Positions 1-10,329 of a DNA stretch of 64,000 nt are shown piece after piece (the first letter of the stretch is position 1; each line of letters starts with the position of its first letter). Below the pieces are notes generated by a model, which was not told the origin of the DNA, made no database searches, and saw only the letters and a program-made list of their open reading frames with translations. Location: contig NC_085924.1 in assembly GCF_035222485.1 (NCBI RefSeq), positions 3,844,001 to 3,908,000 of the forward strand, in the 5' to 3' direction. The position numbers were made by a program, and so were the translations under genes. Origin of the DNA: Podospora pseudoanserina. Lineage: Eukaryota > Ascomycota > Sordariomycetes > Sordariales > Podosporaceae.

Positions 1-106
1 AAGAAAAAACCATCAACGCCATTTTATCCCTTTGCGTAACTTGATGAAAAACCCCCAGGATCCAAAATCATATACATTTATATAATATATATTTCCATCT
101 CCCCCT

Positions 107-3101
107 CTACGTCGGCCTCCTAAAAGGATGCGCCTCCGTATTCAAAACCCACTCATCCAAACTCACCACCTCGGGCTCCGCAAACAACAGATAAAAATAC
201 TTCAGCGTCTCCGCCAGCCAGAAACTCTCCATACTGTCATCCATCCCGCCCGCGTCACCCTTGGCAGTGACGTCCCTTATTGCCGAATGTCCCACCTCTG
301 TCTGCGTGTGTTTAATCACAGACTCGAACATTTTCCATCCCTTTTCTTGCCACTTGGGATCGCCTGTGATGCGGTACATGTACCAGACCGACTCGATTGC
401 TTCGGGGCTAAGTAAGGGATACAGAGTTAGTATGGGATGATGGGGAAAGAAAACAAACAAAGAATAAAAAATAAAAAATAAAAACATACCGGAGGATGTA
501 GCGTTTATCGCTCAAAGAGGTGAAGCCGGGGGGGATGATCTCATTCTTCAGGCGATCGGCAATGTACTCTTCGTGAGTCATTGGTTTGATTGGCTCCGGG
601 GGTAGGGTCAACTCCGTAAGGGGGATTTGGCTGTCGTCGTCGTCCGAGTAGGTTGTTGCCCAGTCATCATCACTGGTGTTGGTGTTTGTGACGGGGGCAG
701 AGTTCAGATCCAGGCTGTTTTGCAAGTCCGCTCCTCTAGGCTCGTTAAAAGTTCCATTCAACTGGCGGCGTTGGAAGCGAGAGGGGAACGACCCCTCCCG
801 TGCTTGGGGCCTTTCCTCTTGCTGCTGCTGCTGCTGTACCGGCTGCTTAGGCTCAGCCTTCTGGTCAGACCCAGCACCAGTGTCAGAATTGTCGTTGCTC
901 TTAGCCACCGGCCGTCTCGCCGCCTCCTCCTTTGCCTTCTCCACCCTCTCCTTCTGCAGCGCCTGCTCCTTCTTAATCTCCTCCACCTGCTCCTTCCAAG
1001 CAGCCTTGCTCTCGTAATACCTCTCCATCTCCTGCGCCCGATACGAAGCCCTATAGTCCAACTGCTCATGCCACGCCGTCTCGTTAAACTTGCAATCCGT
1101 CGCCGACTTGCAAGGCATAATCTTGGCGTACTCAGGCATGATACCCGTGGGCATAACATCGTAGGCCCAGAAGCAACCCTCCGCAAGCTTCTTCCCAATC
1201 TCGACATCCTCCGGGCTCTCAAAGATCTTTCCCCCAAGTCCAAACATGCCACCCAGAAAGCAAGTCAAGTGAGTAATCTCCCACTCATAGTCCAAGCTGT
1301 CGGCCGTCCCATCTTTGCTCGTCGCCTTGGCCGAAAACAAAATATCCGGATCCCCCTTCGCCATCGGCCTAAACAAGAGATGCTTCTTCACCGCCGCCAC
1401 AGTCTTCTCATGCATGGTCTTGTACTTCGGCACCAGCCCCCCCAGCAGCAAATACTGCTTAGGAAAGTACTCATACGCCGAATCCTGACTCCCGCCCATC
1501 CCGTACGACCCCCAAGCATTCGAACTCACCAGCCCCTGAGGAGCACACTCAAACCCGTCCGGCAACTTTTTCTTCCCCGGCCTTCCCGGCGTCATTTGAT
1601 CCCTCCCCCCAACTCCATCATCCCCCCTGACAACCTCCTCCCTCCTCTGCACCTTAACCCCCGTCCCCCCAACAACTCCCAACCCATCAACCCCCACCAC
1701 CCCAAGATCAACCCTCCCATCCTCCCTCTCCTGCTGATCAACCGGGAGCCAAGGCGCACTCCTATTGCACCCACTGGCATCCAAATGCTCCGGGAAAATC
1801 CCCTCAATCGCACTCCTCCCCCTTCCCTTCCAATTCTGCAACTCCTCAAACGCGTCCGTAATCCTAGCCACAGCATCATAATACTTGTTCTCCCCCGTCA
1901 ACTGCGCCAACCTTGTAAACTCCATGCTCATGCTCCCCAGCTCCGCCACGCCCGCGTTCTGCGCCGCCCGTTTCGGCGCAATGTTGTACGCCGGGTGCCA
2001 CTGGTAATACAAGATCGGCAGCCTGTTGGGCGTGTCAAAGACGCTCATCAAGATCTCGGCCAGCTCCTCCGCCTTGTCCAGCAGCACTTTGTATTCCTTC
2101 TTCATGCCCGAGATGTCATACGCCGCAATCAACCCCCCCAGATAACGGATTATCGTTTCAAAAACGGGAATGTCCGTTCGGTAAGGTGTGGTGGTGAAGT
2201 CGATTTCCGCAACTGCCTTCAGCGCATCCTCAAACTCCGACTTGAGACCCATGATCCAGAGCGTGTCGAGGGAGTCGACGAGCGTGGCTGCCCAGCCGCA
2301 AAAGGGGTCATGGTGGGCTTTTGACACGGGGCGGAGCTCGTCGTGGGTCCAGGCGTAGATTTTGTAGCCCTGCCAGGCGCGCTGGGCTTCGGCCTTGACT
2401 TTTGCCAGGCGGAGCTCGCGCTTCTCTCTGGCCTGGGGGGTTTCGGGCTCGAATTTGGCCTGGATGGTGGGGATGGGCTTTGGTTTGCCGGTGGGGAGGG
2501 GGATGATGGATTCAGGGGGGATGGGGAACCATTCCGAGGGTTTGGTCCAGTGGACTGCTGTGGTGGAGGTGGTTTCTAGATCAGGTTCGGAGGGGGTGTT
2601 GTCGTGGTTGTGGGAGCCGATTCCTGAGCCGGGGAGGCGGTCGGGGATCGTGGCTGGGGTTGTTGATTTATCCTTTGGAGGCTGTTCTTTCTCGTGGGTG
2701 CCCTTGAGGGGGGGCGGTTTGGTAGGTAAAGCGTAGGATCCCTTCTCCTGGCTTTCCTCCTTTAGGCTTGGGATCTTGACTGGTGTGTCGCCGTGTCCGT
2801 GGTCGTGGTCGTGGTCGTCTGCCACTTTGGGCGTTGGTTTCTCCTCAACTTGGACCTTGGGCGCCGGCGGCTTGACCTCCACTACTGCTGGATCTTCCTT
2901 GACAACGGGCGGTTTGGCAACAACGGGCGCCTGGGCTTTCTCGGCCGGTTTTGTCTCGACCTTTGTCTCCCGATGTCTTGTGCTGGTATGCCATATCTCT
3001 TGCGTCCTATCCCATTGTGAATTCTTGGAGACGTGGTACAGCAGGACGGTGATGACGAAGGCGCATATCAGGAATACGCGATATCGACGGAGTCGGAACA
3101 T
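107..3101 (-). CDS. Class I alpha-1,2-mannosidase (GH47), membrane-anchored
   Basis: Glycoside hydrolase family 47 enzyme that trims alpha-1,2-linked mannose from N-glycans in the ER/Golgi. There are two exons, 3101..490 and 407..107, giving about 970 aa. The intron (donor GTATGT, acceptor TAG) falls inside the conserved LRPE motif, and splicing restores RYILRPEAIES. The N-terminus carries a basic start and one hydrophobic segment (residues about 9-22), as in a type II membrane protein. A Pro/Lys/Glu-rich stalk of about 200 residues follows, with an Asp/His run ([11 protein letters not shown]). The catalytic domain contains [18 protein letters not shown] and the terminal NTEAHPF, whose Thr is a calcium ligand in the family. 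The protein stops just after that motif, so there is no C-terminal extension. A low-complexity stretch (about residues 680-780) near the C-terminal part may be an insertion loop. The family assignment is certain; the exact subclass (processing versus ERAD mannosidase) is not. Confidence 0.93.
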
Positions 3102-4589
3102 TGTAGCGGCGGCGGTTTAGCGACGGATAACCGCAGAAGGTATGGGTATTTGCGGAAAGGCGCGCGCGCACAAGCGTTCCGTTCAACTCGATGCCAGGAT
3201 ATATCTCGAAGTCGGGATGTATGTATGGGTGGAATAAAAGTATCCAAAAAAGAGCCAGCCAGCCAAGGGGGTTATTCAAAAGCCAATATCTCCAAGTGGA
3301 TGGCATGGCGGATGACCGACCCTATTCAATATTCAGGAGAGCTATCGCTGCCCCATGGGAAAGGTCAGTAAAAGCCAGCTTCTCAGGTGACAAGTGAATA
3401 GGAAAGAGCAAGAGGGAAGGCCAGAACTCACTTAACCCAAGCCAAGATGTCCCGGAAAAATCATGGAAAAGAGAGCAATGGTCAGAAAGAGGAAGGCGGT
3501 TCATCAATCATTCAAGGGTTGTCTGGCCTGGTGGGTGGGAAAGCGCATGCGTGCCAAGCCGATGGCAAAGCTGCCCCCCTGTCGTCTTGAGGGAGGGGGG
3601 GCGTCTGCTTGGTGGTTGGATATTTCTTGGCATTGGATATGTCTTGCTCCAAACGGCAATCGGACACCTGTTGACTTCCTTGCGTCTTTCTATTGTAAAG
3701 GATGAAGAGGGGGGGGGGGGATACAACACTATAGCCGTTCAAATCCTCTGCCGTTTTAACGTAACAGATCTTTAGCGGCCAGTTAGGCTACCTCGAGGTT
3801 GGGATGAAGCTTTGACATTCCCGTCTCTACATAACTTGCTTGACACGGCTGATTCAAGCTGGCCTGGCGTAGATGCAGTATGTCATTCAACCGGTGGCTT
3901 TGACGATAGCGGGAATCGATATTAACCCGGAGAATAAATAAATCAATTCAACCTCCTCAACACGTCCAGGTTCGTCAGCTTCGGCAATGCAAGGCCGGGA
4001 GTTGCCAAGTCACCTCGTCCCACTGATCTGATATTGCGGGGTAGTTCCCCGCCATCAAAGTTAGCGTCCTGAACTCACGATGCTGACATGCAGCGTTTCT
4101 GCTTGAGAGATGGACGCTTTGTTTTGATTATGAGCCGGCTGGCAAGACAATCATATTGTAAAGGCTCTCACCTAGATTAATACCATGTGGCTCAGGGGCG
4201 AGCTCTTTGTGCAAGCCCGAATCCGAGCCACAGTAACGAATCATACGGCGCTCAGACATCAGACCTTGAACACCGATAGAAACCTCACTCAAGGCAACAG
4301 AGATATCTGATGACAATAGATTGAACAACGAATCAACTCACTGGATCATTCGAGAACTGCCGTAAACCCTCAGTTGTTCAAGACGATGATCAGGGTCCAG
4401 CTCCTGCATCTAGAAACGGAACTGATCGTCCGCCCACCTCCACAACCAAACTCAAGAACAACCAAGGAAAGCTTGTGCCGACACAACCGGGCCGTTCTCA
4501 ACATCACCCGCAAAAATATGCCATCACAAAACCAGAGAATTAAATATCAAATCAGGGCTCCAAAAGCACTGCATCAAGTTGGGGGGTAT
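3102..4589. other. Intergenic, about 1.5 kb, upstream of the mannosidase
   Basis: No reading frame here has convincing coding character; those present are short and overlap on both strands. Two short homopolymer runs (G at about 3710 and A at about 4628) are the only local structure I can point to. It presumably holds the mannosidase promoter and the 3' end of the TRM10 transcription unit. Confidence 0.6.
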
Positions 4590-4785
4590 CTAACACTCAA
4601 AAGAAACCTCTTTCAGAAACCTTTTCCTTAAAAAAACCATGGATCCCTCGTAGCGATGCCCGGAATCTACCACGTCCCCATATTCACATATGAACATCTG
4701 CCCATGTTGTCCGAGACTTCCAGTCCCATCCTCCAATCCAACCTGGCGCCTACCTAACCCATCCGTGCATTCTGCCTCCGGCTCT

Positions 4786-5163
4786 TCATCCTCCTCGTCT
4801 TCCTCCAGCAAACGCATCCACCAAGACCCTCATTTCACAAAAAAAAAAAAAAAAAAAAAAAAACTCCCCTTTCTCGATCCCCATCTCACGCTTCAAGAGC
4901 CGGAAACGTCTCTTTTCCTCGGTCGAGATCCACATTCGCTTGCGCCAATCCTCGATCGGATTGCCACGCTTGGCGACTCTGACCTCGGGGGGTTCCCAAA
5001 CCCCAGAAGTATAGGTATGAGGACTTTGCACCTGGGGCCTCTCTTGCTTAGGGATATCCTCCATGTCATCGTCCGAGTCACTCTCGGTGTCGCTTTCCAC
5101 GCGTCTCCCTTCTCTGGTGACGAGTCCAGCGGTGGCTGTCTGAGTGGGAGGAGTGGCGGCCAT
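4786..5163 (-). CDS. Small acidic/basic ORF directly behind TRM10, unrecognised
   Basis: A 125-codon frame starts at an ATG in a good fungal context (ACAATGG) 21 bases after the TRM10 stop. It lies in the same frame as TRM10, so a ribosome reading through the TRM10 TAG would enter it. The protein has a Thr/Ala start, an acidic Asp/Ser stretch (residues about 25-36), a Trp/Arg/Lys-rich part (GVWEPPEVRV, IEDWRKRMWIS, KRRFRLLKREMG), and then eight Phe encoded by a run of about 25 T. The composition up to the T run looks coding. After the run a different frame looks better (acidic LLEEDEEDEEPEAE at about 4770-4817), so the 3' end is doubtful: either an unannotated intron or an error in homopolymer length. 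I do not recognise a family. It could be a second cistron, a separate small gene or a readthrough tail of TRM10. Confidence 0.4.
   Translation of the reverse strand: MAATPPTQTATAGLVTREGRRVESDTESDSDDDMEDIPKQERPQVQSPHTYTSGVWEPPEVRVAKRGNPIEDWRKRMWISTEEKRRFRLLKREMGIEKGEFFFFFFFFCEMRVLVDAFAGGRRGG
4839..4863. repeat. Homopolymer A tract, about 25 bases
   Basis: A pure run of A on the + strand (T on the coding strand of the small ORF behind TRM10). Runs of this length are prone to length error in sequencing, which matters because the coding frame appears to change across it. Confidence 0.9.
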
Positions 5164-5184
5164 TGTCTGATTGGGAGAGAGGTT

Positions 5185-6516
5185 CTAATCCATCTCCGGC
5201 TTGATCTCAGTGTCGGTCGACTTGTCCGGCTCATCCTCCTTCTGATCCTCCTTGGTATCCTCCTCCTTGACATTCCCCTCGTCATCACCCCCAGCTTGAC
5301 TTCCATCACCCTCCTTCAGCACACCACCCTTCCGCTTCGGGATCACCTCCAAAAAGGCCTGCCCCCAGTCACCACACTGCAGCCACTTCCCCATAATCTC
5401 CACCACCTGGTTCGTCGTCAAGACAAACCGGCTCTGCATGGCCATGAAATCCCCGATCGGCAACTTCGCATGGCGAACCTTGTGTTCTTGCGCTCTCTTG
5501 TAGCAAAGACCCTTCTCCCTGTTGCGATCGACCAACCCTCCAATGATGTACGCGGTCCCTGGTTCCAGTCTGTCGAGGGTATACGGCGAGTCGGAAGTGA
5601 GGTAGACAATGTTCTTGTGGACACTGTCCTCCTCGACATCCTCGGTCGACTTGTTATCAAACTTCTCATCGAGACTCATGTGAGGGACGTTGCCCGTCTC
5701 CTTCGAAGCGACGTGATCGGGAAGGTTGTACGCGGTATAAGGCTGAATAAACTTGTCGATAGCTTGCTGGGCGCAGTCGACAAAGTTGTTTTCGGTAATG
5801 ATCACATTCTTCCAGTTGAGGTGGGTGTTCTTGAGCTTTGTCTCAAATCTTTCCTTGAGCTTGCCCCCAAACCCGCTGAGTGACAGATGGGCTTGGTTTT
5901 TCTCCTTGCGGTTCATTGCGTACGATCTGGTGAGCTGGCTTGACAGGGAAATCAGTTCTCCTTCGCGCATGTATTGCTCGAAGTCGCAGTCGATGACAAC
6001 GGAGATGGGGAGGAAGTTGGGTTCGAGAGGCTTCTTGGTGGGAATGAGGGCCATTGGGTCGAGTCCCTTCTCGACAGCTTTAGCCATCAACTCCTCCTTC
6101 TCTTCTCGACGCTGGGCTTGCTTCTCGTGGCGCTTATCTTTGCGCTTCTGCTTGCGCTGCTCGGCGTAGGCTTCATAGGCGGCTTGTTTGCGCAACTTCT
6201 TGAGCTCGCGCTTGGAGGGACCAGGCTTGACCTCTTCGGTGGCAGGGGTTTCGGTCGAAGCCGGAGTCTGCCCAGCTTGCTCGGCCGGGATCATGTTGGT
6301 ATCGATGGCAGCCTCGGAGGGGTTGGCTGGCTGCTCGTCGTTGTTGACAGAGGGGGTGTTCTTCTTGATGGTTCTGTTATCGAGCTCGCTGACATCGGTG
6401 TCGGCCTTGCGTTTGCCATTGGCAGTCGAGAGGTTATTGGAGTCGCTGGTGGTGGCCAGAGAGTCGGTCATCTCGACGTCCGGTGCGACGGTTTGCGGAT
6501 CGGTTAGGGTAGCCAT
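5185..6516 (-). CDS. TRM10: tRNA (guanine(9)-N1)-methyltransferase
   Basis: SPOUT-class methyltransferase that methylates N1 of guanosine 9 in tRNA using S-adenosylmethionine. It is one exon of 443 aa. A low-complexity N-terminus (residues 1-95) leads into a Lys/Arg-rich helix (KRELKKLRKQAAYEAYAEQ), typical of the region before the catalytic domain. The SPOUT core follows: ISVVIDCDFEQYM, LSSQLTRSYAMNR, VYLTSDSPYTLD, YIIGGLVDRNREKG and LPIGDFMAMQSRFVLTTNQV, with the conserved Asp of GLVDRN. The domain closes with GDWGQAFLEVIPKRKGG, and a 50-residue acidic tail ends at TAG. It is divergent to MSH2, with 492 bases between the start codons. The TAG is followed in frame by a long open extension, described separately. 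Confidence 0.95.
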   Translation of the reverse strand: MATLTDPQTVAPDVEMTDSLATTSDSNNLSTANGKRKADTDVSELDNRTIKKNTPSVNNDEQPANPSEAAIDTNMIPAEQAGQTPASTETPATEEVKPGPSKRELKKLRKQAAYEAYAEQRKQKRKDKRHEKQAQRREEKEELMAKAVEKGLDPMALIPTKKPLEPNFLPISVVIDCDFEQYMREGELISLSSQLTRSYAMNRKEKNQAHLSLSGFGGKLKERFETKLKNTHLNWKNVIITENNFVDCAQQAIDKFIQPYTAYNLPDHVASKETGNVPHMSLDEKFDNKSTEDVEEDSVHKNIVYLTSDSPYTLDRLEPGTAYIIGGLVDRNREKGLCYKRAQEHKVRHAKLPIGDFMAMQSRFVLTTNQVVEIMGKWLQCGDWGQAFLEVIPKRKGGVLKEGDGSQAGGDDEGNVKEEDTKEDQKEDEPDKSTDTEIKPEMD

Positions 6517-7008
6517 GTCGCTTGCTACGGGTAGTAGCTTGACGGGAGGTTTGTAGCAAAGGGAAACGTAAAGATGGCAGGTGGAATTCCGAGAAAAGAG
6601 GATGTGAGAACTGGAAAAGACGGTGCTTATACAGTGGTGGAAGGGTAAATTACAAGAGAAGTGAACAATGGCAAGTAATATTCACTTGGTCTGCAATTGT
6701 CAATTCACTTGAGCTGCTCCCGGAGGTGGGGTGGTGACCGGAGCTTTAATTTTTTAGTGCAGGACAGTGGCAGAATTACCCCACCACAAGCTGGGGTTAC
6801 CGGGCGGTGAAGGCTTAGTTGGTTGGCTGGACAGCGCGCTGAGGCGCGTCTTCTTTAATTGAGTCGCGTCTCCCAAGACCAGGGGTGGGCAAGTCACCTA
6901 AATTGACAATCCCGACATTTTGGTTCCCCATCCATCTCAACTTCGGGATGTCACCAAAGCCTGTACAACTTTGAGAGTGTACAGAACCAAATCACAGCCA
7001 CAGCCAAC
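6517..7008. promoter_or_regulatory. Divergent promoter TRM10 / MSH2 with CGCG-core sites
   Basis: This is the intergenic region between two divergent start codons. It contains GGCGCGTC (about 6844-6850) and GTCGCGTC (about 6864-6870), which read ACGCGC and ACGCGA on the other strand. These lie about 140-165 bases before the MSH2 ATG. They resemble the ACGCG core bound by the MBF (Mbp1/Swi6) G1/S factor in yeasts. The assignment rests on motif similarity only. Confidence 0.4.
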
Positions 7009-9825
7009 ATGTCTTCCAGACCAGAGCTCAAGGTAATACTGACCTTGTCTTCCTCAACTGCTGAACATGTCTAACAAAGACACCAACAGGTCGATGATGA
7101 GCACGGCTTCATCCGATACTACAAGTCCCTTCCCAAGGTCGACGAGGACGTGATTCGCATATTCGATCGAGGTGACTGGTACACTGCACACGGAGAAGAT
7201 GCCAATTTCATCGCGCGCACTGTCTACAAGACCACCTCGGTTGTCAGACAACTGGGCAAAAATGACCACACCGGCCTGCCATCAGTCACCATGACTGTCA
7301 CCGTCTTCAGGCAGTTCCTTCGGGAAGCGTTATACAAGCTGGGAAAGAGAATCGAGATTTATGCCAGCCCCAACGGCCGCATGAACTGGAAGATTGTGAA
7401 GCAAGCCTCGCCAGGCAACCTGCAAGATGTCGAGGACGAACTTGGAGGGCAGTTCGAGGGGGCGCCAGTGATCTTGGCCGTCAAAATCACAGCCAAGGCA
7501 TCAGAAGGCAGGACGGTTGGCGTGTGCTTTGCCGATGCCAGCGTAAGAGAGCTCGGTGTCAGCGAGTTTCTCGACAACGATCTGTACTCCAACTTTGAGT
7601 CTCTGGTCATTCAACTCGGCGTCAAGGAGTGCCTCATGCAGATTGACAAGGCAGAGAAAAACAAGGATCCAGAGCTGGCAAAGCTGAGACAAATCCTCGA
7701 CAGCTGTGGTATTGCCGTTTCGGAGAGACCAGCAGGCGAGTTTGGCACCAAGGACATTGAACAGGATCTGGCAAGGCTGCTGAAGGACGAGCGGTCTGCG
7801 ACGTTACTCCCACAGACCGACTTAAAACTTGCTATGGGCTCAGCAGCTGCTCTGATCAAGTATCTTGGTGTTTTACACGACCCTTCCAACTTTGGACAAT
7901 ATCAGCTCTACCAGCACGACCTTGCCCAGTTCATGAAGCTTGATGCCGCCGCGCTCAAAGCCCTCAATCTCATGCCCGGTGCCAGGGATGGTGCCAAGAC
8001 CATGAGTCTGTATGGTCTCTTGAACCACTGCAAGACTCCTGTTGGTAGCAGGCTGTTGTCTCAATGGTTGAAGCAGCCCCTGATGGACAAGGCCGAGATT
8101 GAGAAGCGTCAGCAGCTTGTCGAGGTGTTTGTCAACGACACTGAGCTTCGACAGACTATGCAGGAGGAGCACCTCAGGTCTATCCCTGACTTGTACAGGC
8201 TATCCAAGCGCTTTCAGCGGAAGAAGGCAACCCTCGAAGATGTCGTCAGAGCTTACCAGGTTGTCATCCGCCTGCCCGGCTTCCTAGGCACACTCGAGGG
8301 AGTGATGGACGAAGCCGCCCGTGACCCCCTCGATGAGGCTTACACCAACAAACTCCGCGAGCTCTCCAACAGTCTAGTCAAACTCCAAGAAATGGTCGAA
8401 ACCACCGTCGACCTCGACGCCCTCGAAAACCACGAGTTCATCATCAAACCCGACTTCGACGACGGCCTCCGCGTCATCCGCAAGCGCCTCGACAAGCTCC
8501 GCTCAGACATGGACAAGGAATTCTCCGAAGCAGCCAACGACCTCGACCAAGAGCGTGACAAGAAGATCTTTCTCGAGAACCACAAAGTCCACGGCTGGTG
8601 CATGCGCCTGACCCGGACAGAAGCAGGCTGCATCCGCAACAAGTCCCGCTATCAGGAATGCTCAACCCAGAAGAATGGAGTCTACTTCACCACCAAAACC
8701 CTCCAAGCCTACCGCCGGGAATTCGACCAGCTCTCCCAAAACTACAACAGAACCCAATCCGGCCTCGTCAACGAAGTTGTCAGCGTAGCAGCCTCGTACT
8801 GCCCCGTTCTCGAAAAGCTAGGCGGCGTCCTCGCCCATCTGGACGTGATCGTCTCCCTCGCCCACTGCGCAGAGAACGCCCCCGTCTCCTACACCCGTCC
8901 CAAAATCCACCCACGAGGTCAAGGACAAACGATCCTCACCGAAGCCCGCCACCCCTGCATGGAAATGCAAGACGACGTCACCTTCATCACCAACGACGTC
9001 TCCCTCACCCGCGACAGTTCTTCCTTCCTGATCATCACAGGCCCAAACATGGGCGGCAAGTCAACCTACATCCGCCAGATAGGCGTCATAGCCCTCATGG
9101 CACAAATCGGCTCCTTCGTCCCCTGCGAGTCGGCCGAGCTGACCATCTTTGATTCGATCCTCGCCCGCGTGGGGGCAAGCGACTCGCAACTAAAGGGGGT
9201 ATCAACCTTTATGGCCGAAATGCTCGAAACAGCCAACATTCTCAAGTCAGCCACCTCCGAATCCCTGATTATCATCGACGAGCTAGGCCGCGGAACGTCG
9301 ACGTACGACGGGTTCGGTCTCGCGTGGGCGATTTCGGAGCACATAATCCAACAGATCGGGTGTTTTGCCCTGTTTGCGACTCATTTTCATGAGCTGACCG
9401 CCCTCGCGGAAAAGTACCCGCAGGTTCAGAACCTGCATGTTACGGCGCATATTACGAGCGACAGGGACGTGAAGAGGGAGGTGACGCTGCTGTATAAACT
9501 CGCTCCGGGGATCTGCGACCAGAGCTTTGGGATTCATGTCGCCGAGCTGGTGAGGTTTCCGGACAAGGTTGTCAGGATGGCGAAGCGGAAGGCGGACGAG
9601 CTGGAGGATTTTACAAGTAAGCACGAGGCGGGGAGTGTCAAGTATGGGAAGGGGGATGTGGAGGAGGGGAGCGCGTTGTTGAAGGATGTGCTGGTGAAGT
9701 GGAAGGATCAGGTCAAGGGGGGGGGGATGACGAAGCAAGAAATGGTGGAGAGGTTGAGGGAGCTGGTCAGGAGCGATGAGAGGTTGGAGGGGAATCCGTT
9801 TTTTCAGAGTGTGAAGGCTTTGTAG
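7009..9825 (+). CDS. MSH2: DNA mismatch repair protein MSH2 (MutS homologue)
   Basis: Common subunit of MutS-alpha and MutS-beta, which recognise mispairs and small loops in the nucleus. Exon 1 (7009..7032) encodes MSSRPELK. A 57-base intron (GTAATA...CAG) follows, and exon 2 (7090..9825) runs to TAG, about 919 aa in all. The domain order is typical: mismatch-binding and connector domains (residues 1-310), lever/clamp (310-630), then the ABC ATPase with Walker A TGPNMGGKSTYIRQ (about residue 660), STFMAEMLE, Walker B with DELGRGTSTYDG, and the ATHFHEL switch. The C-terminal helix-turn-helix region (VRMAKRKADELEDF, residues about 840-860) is present. No frame problems were seen. CGCG-core motifs upstream fit cell-cycle control of a repair gene. 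Confidence 0.97.
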
Positions 9826-10329
9826 GGGGATGATGGGTTCGAGGGGGAAGGGTTTCAGTGTGGACATCATAAGATTTTGTAATGCGTTTGCTTTCGGACA
9901 CTGGCTGGGTTGGTCAAGGGTAGGGGAAGGGTTATGGGAGTAATGATTTGCATTTTGAGCAATGGCAAAGAGGTTGTGTGTTTACATTTTGCCATGAGCA
10001 AAAGGCGGGGCAAGAGTCAGCTCATATGTTGCGAAAGAAAACTTGAAATAATACAAACCTTTTGCCATCCAATCCCATGTCAGATCACCGGAGGAACAGT
10101 ATCAAAACAACGCTGCTCATATTTCTCACCGCGTCTTCGTCTAATTCTCCCCATCCCCCCTGCCCCCTTCCAATCTCTCGCTGCCTCCCCTCCCACCCTT
10201 CCCCAATATGGTAGTGTAAGTTGTAAAGGTACAAGAAACATCAAAAAGAGAGACCAGAGGCTGGAGCGAGAAAACGAGGTTAAAAAAAACTACAGTAAAC
10301 GTCCCCGACACGCGCACCCACCCCCCAAA
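9826..10329. other. Convergent 3' region MSH2 / RPN3
   Basis: A 504-base stretch between two stop codons on opposite strands. It should carry both 3' UTRs. It has A-rich patches on the + strand (about 10020-10060 and 10265-10300) but no coding signal. Confidence 0.6.

Noticed and set aside
627-2324. 565-codon plus-strand frame over the mannosidase
   Set aside because: Arg/Leu/Pro-rich shadow of the GH47 gene on the opposite strand.
3730-3750. tRNA B-box-like GTTCAAATCC (also near 16677)
   Set aside because: No matching A-box, anticodon arm or acceptor stem could be built around either copy.
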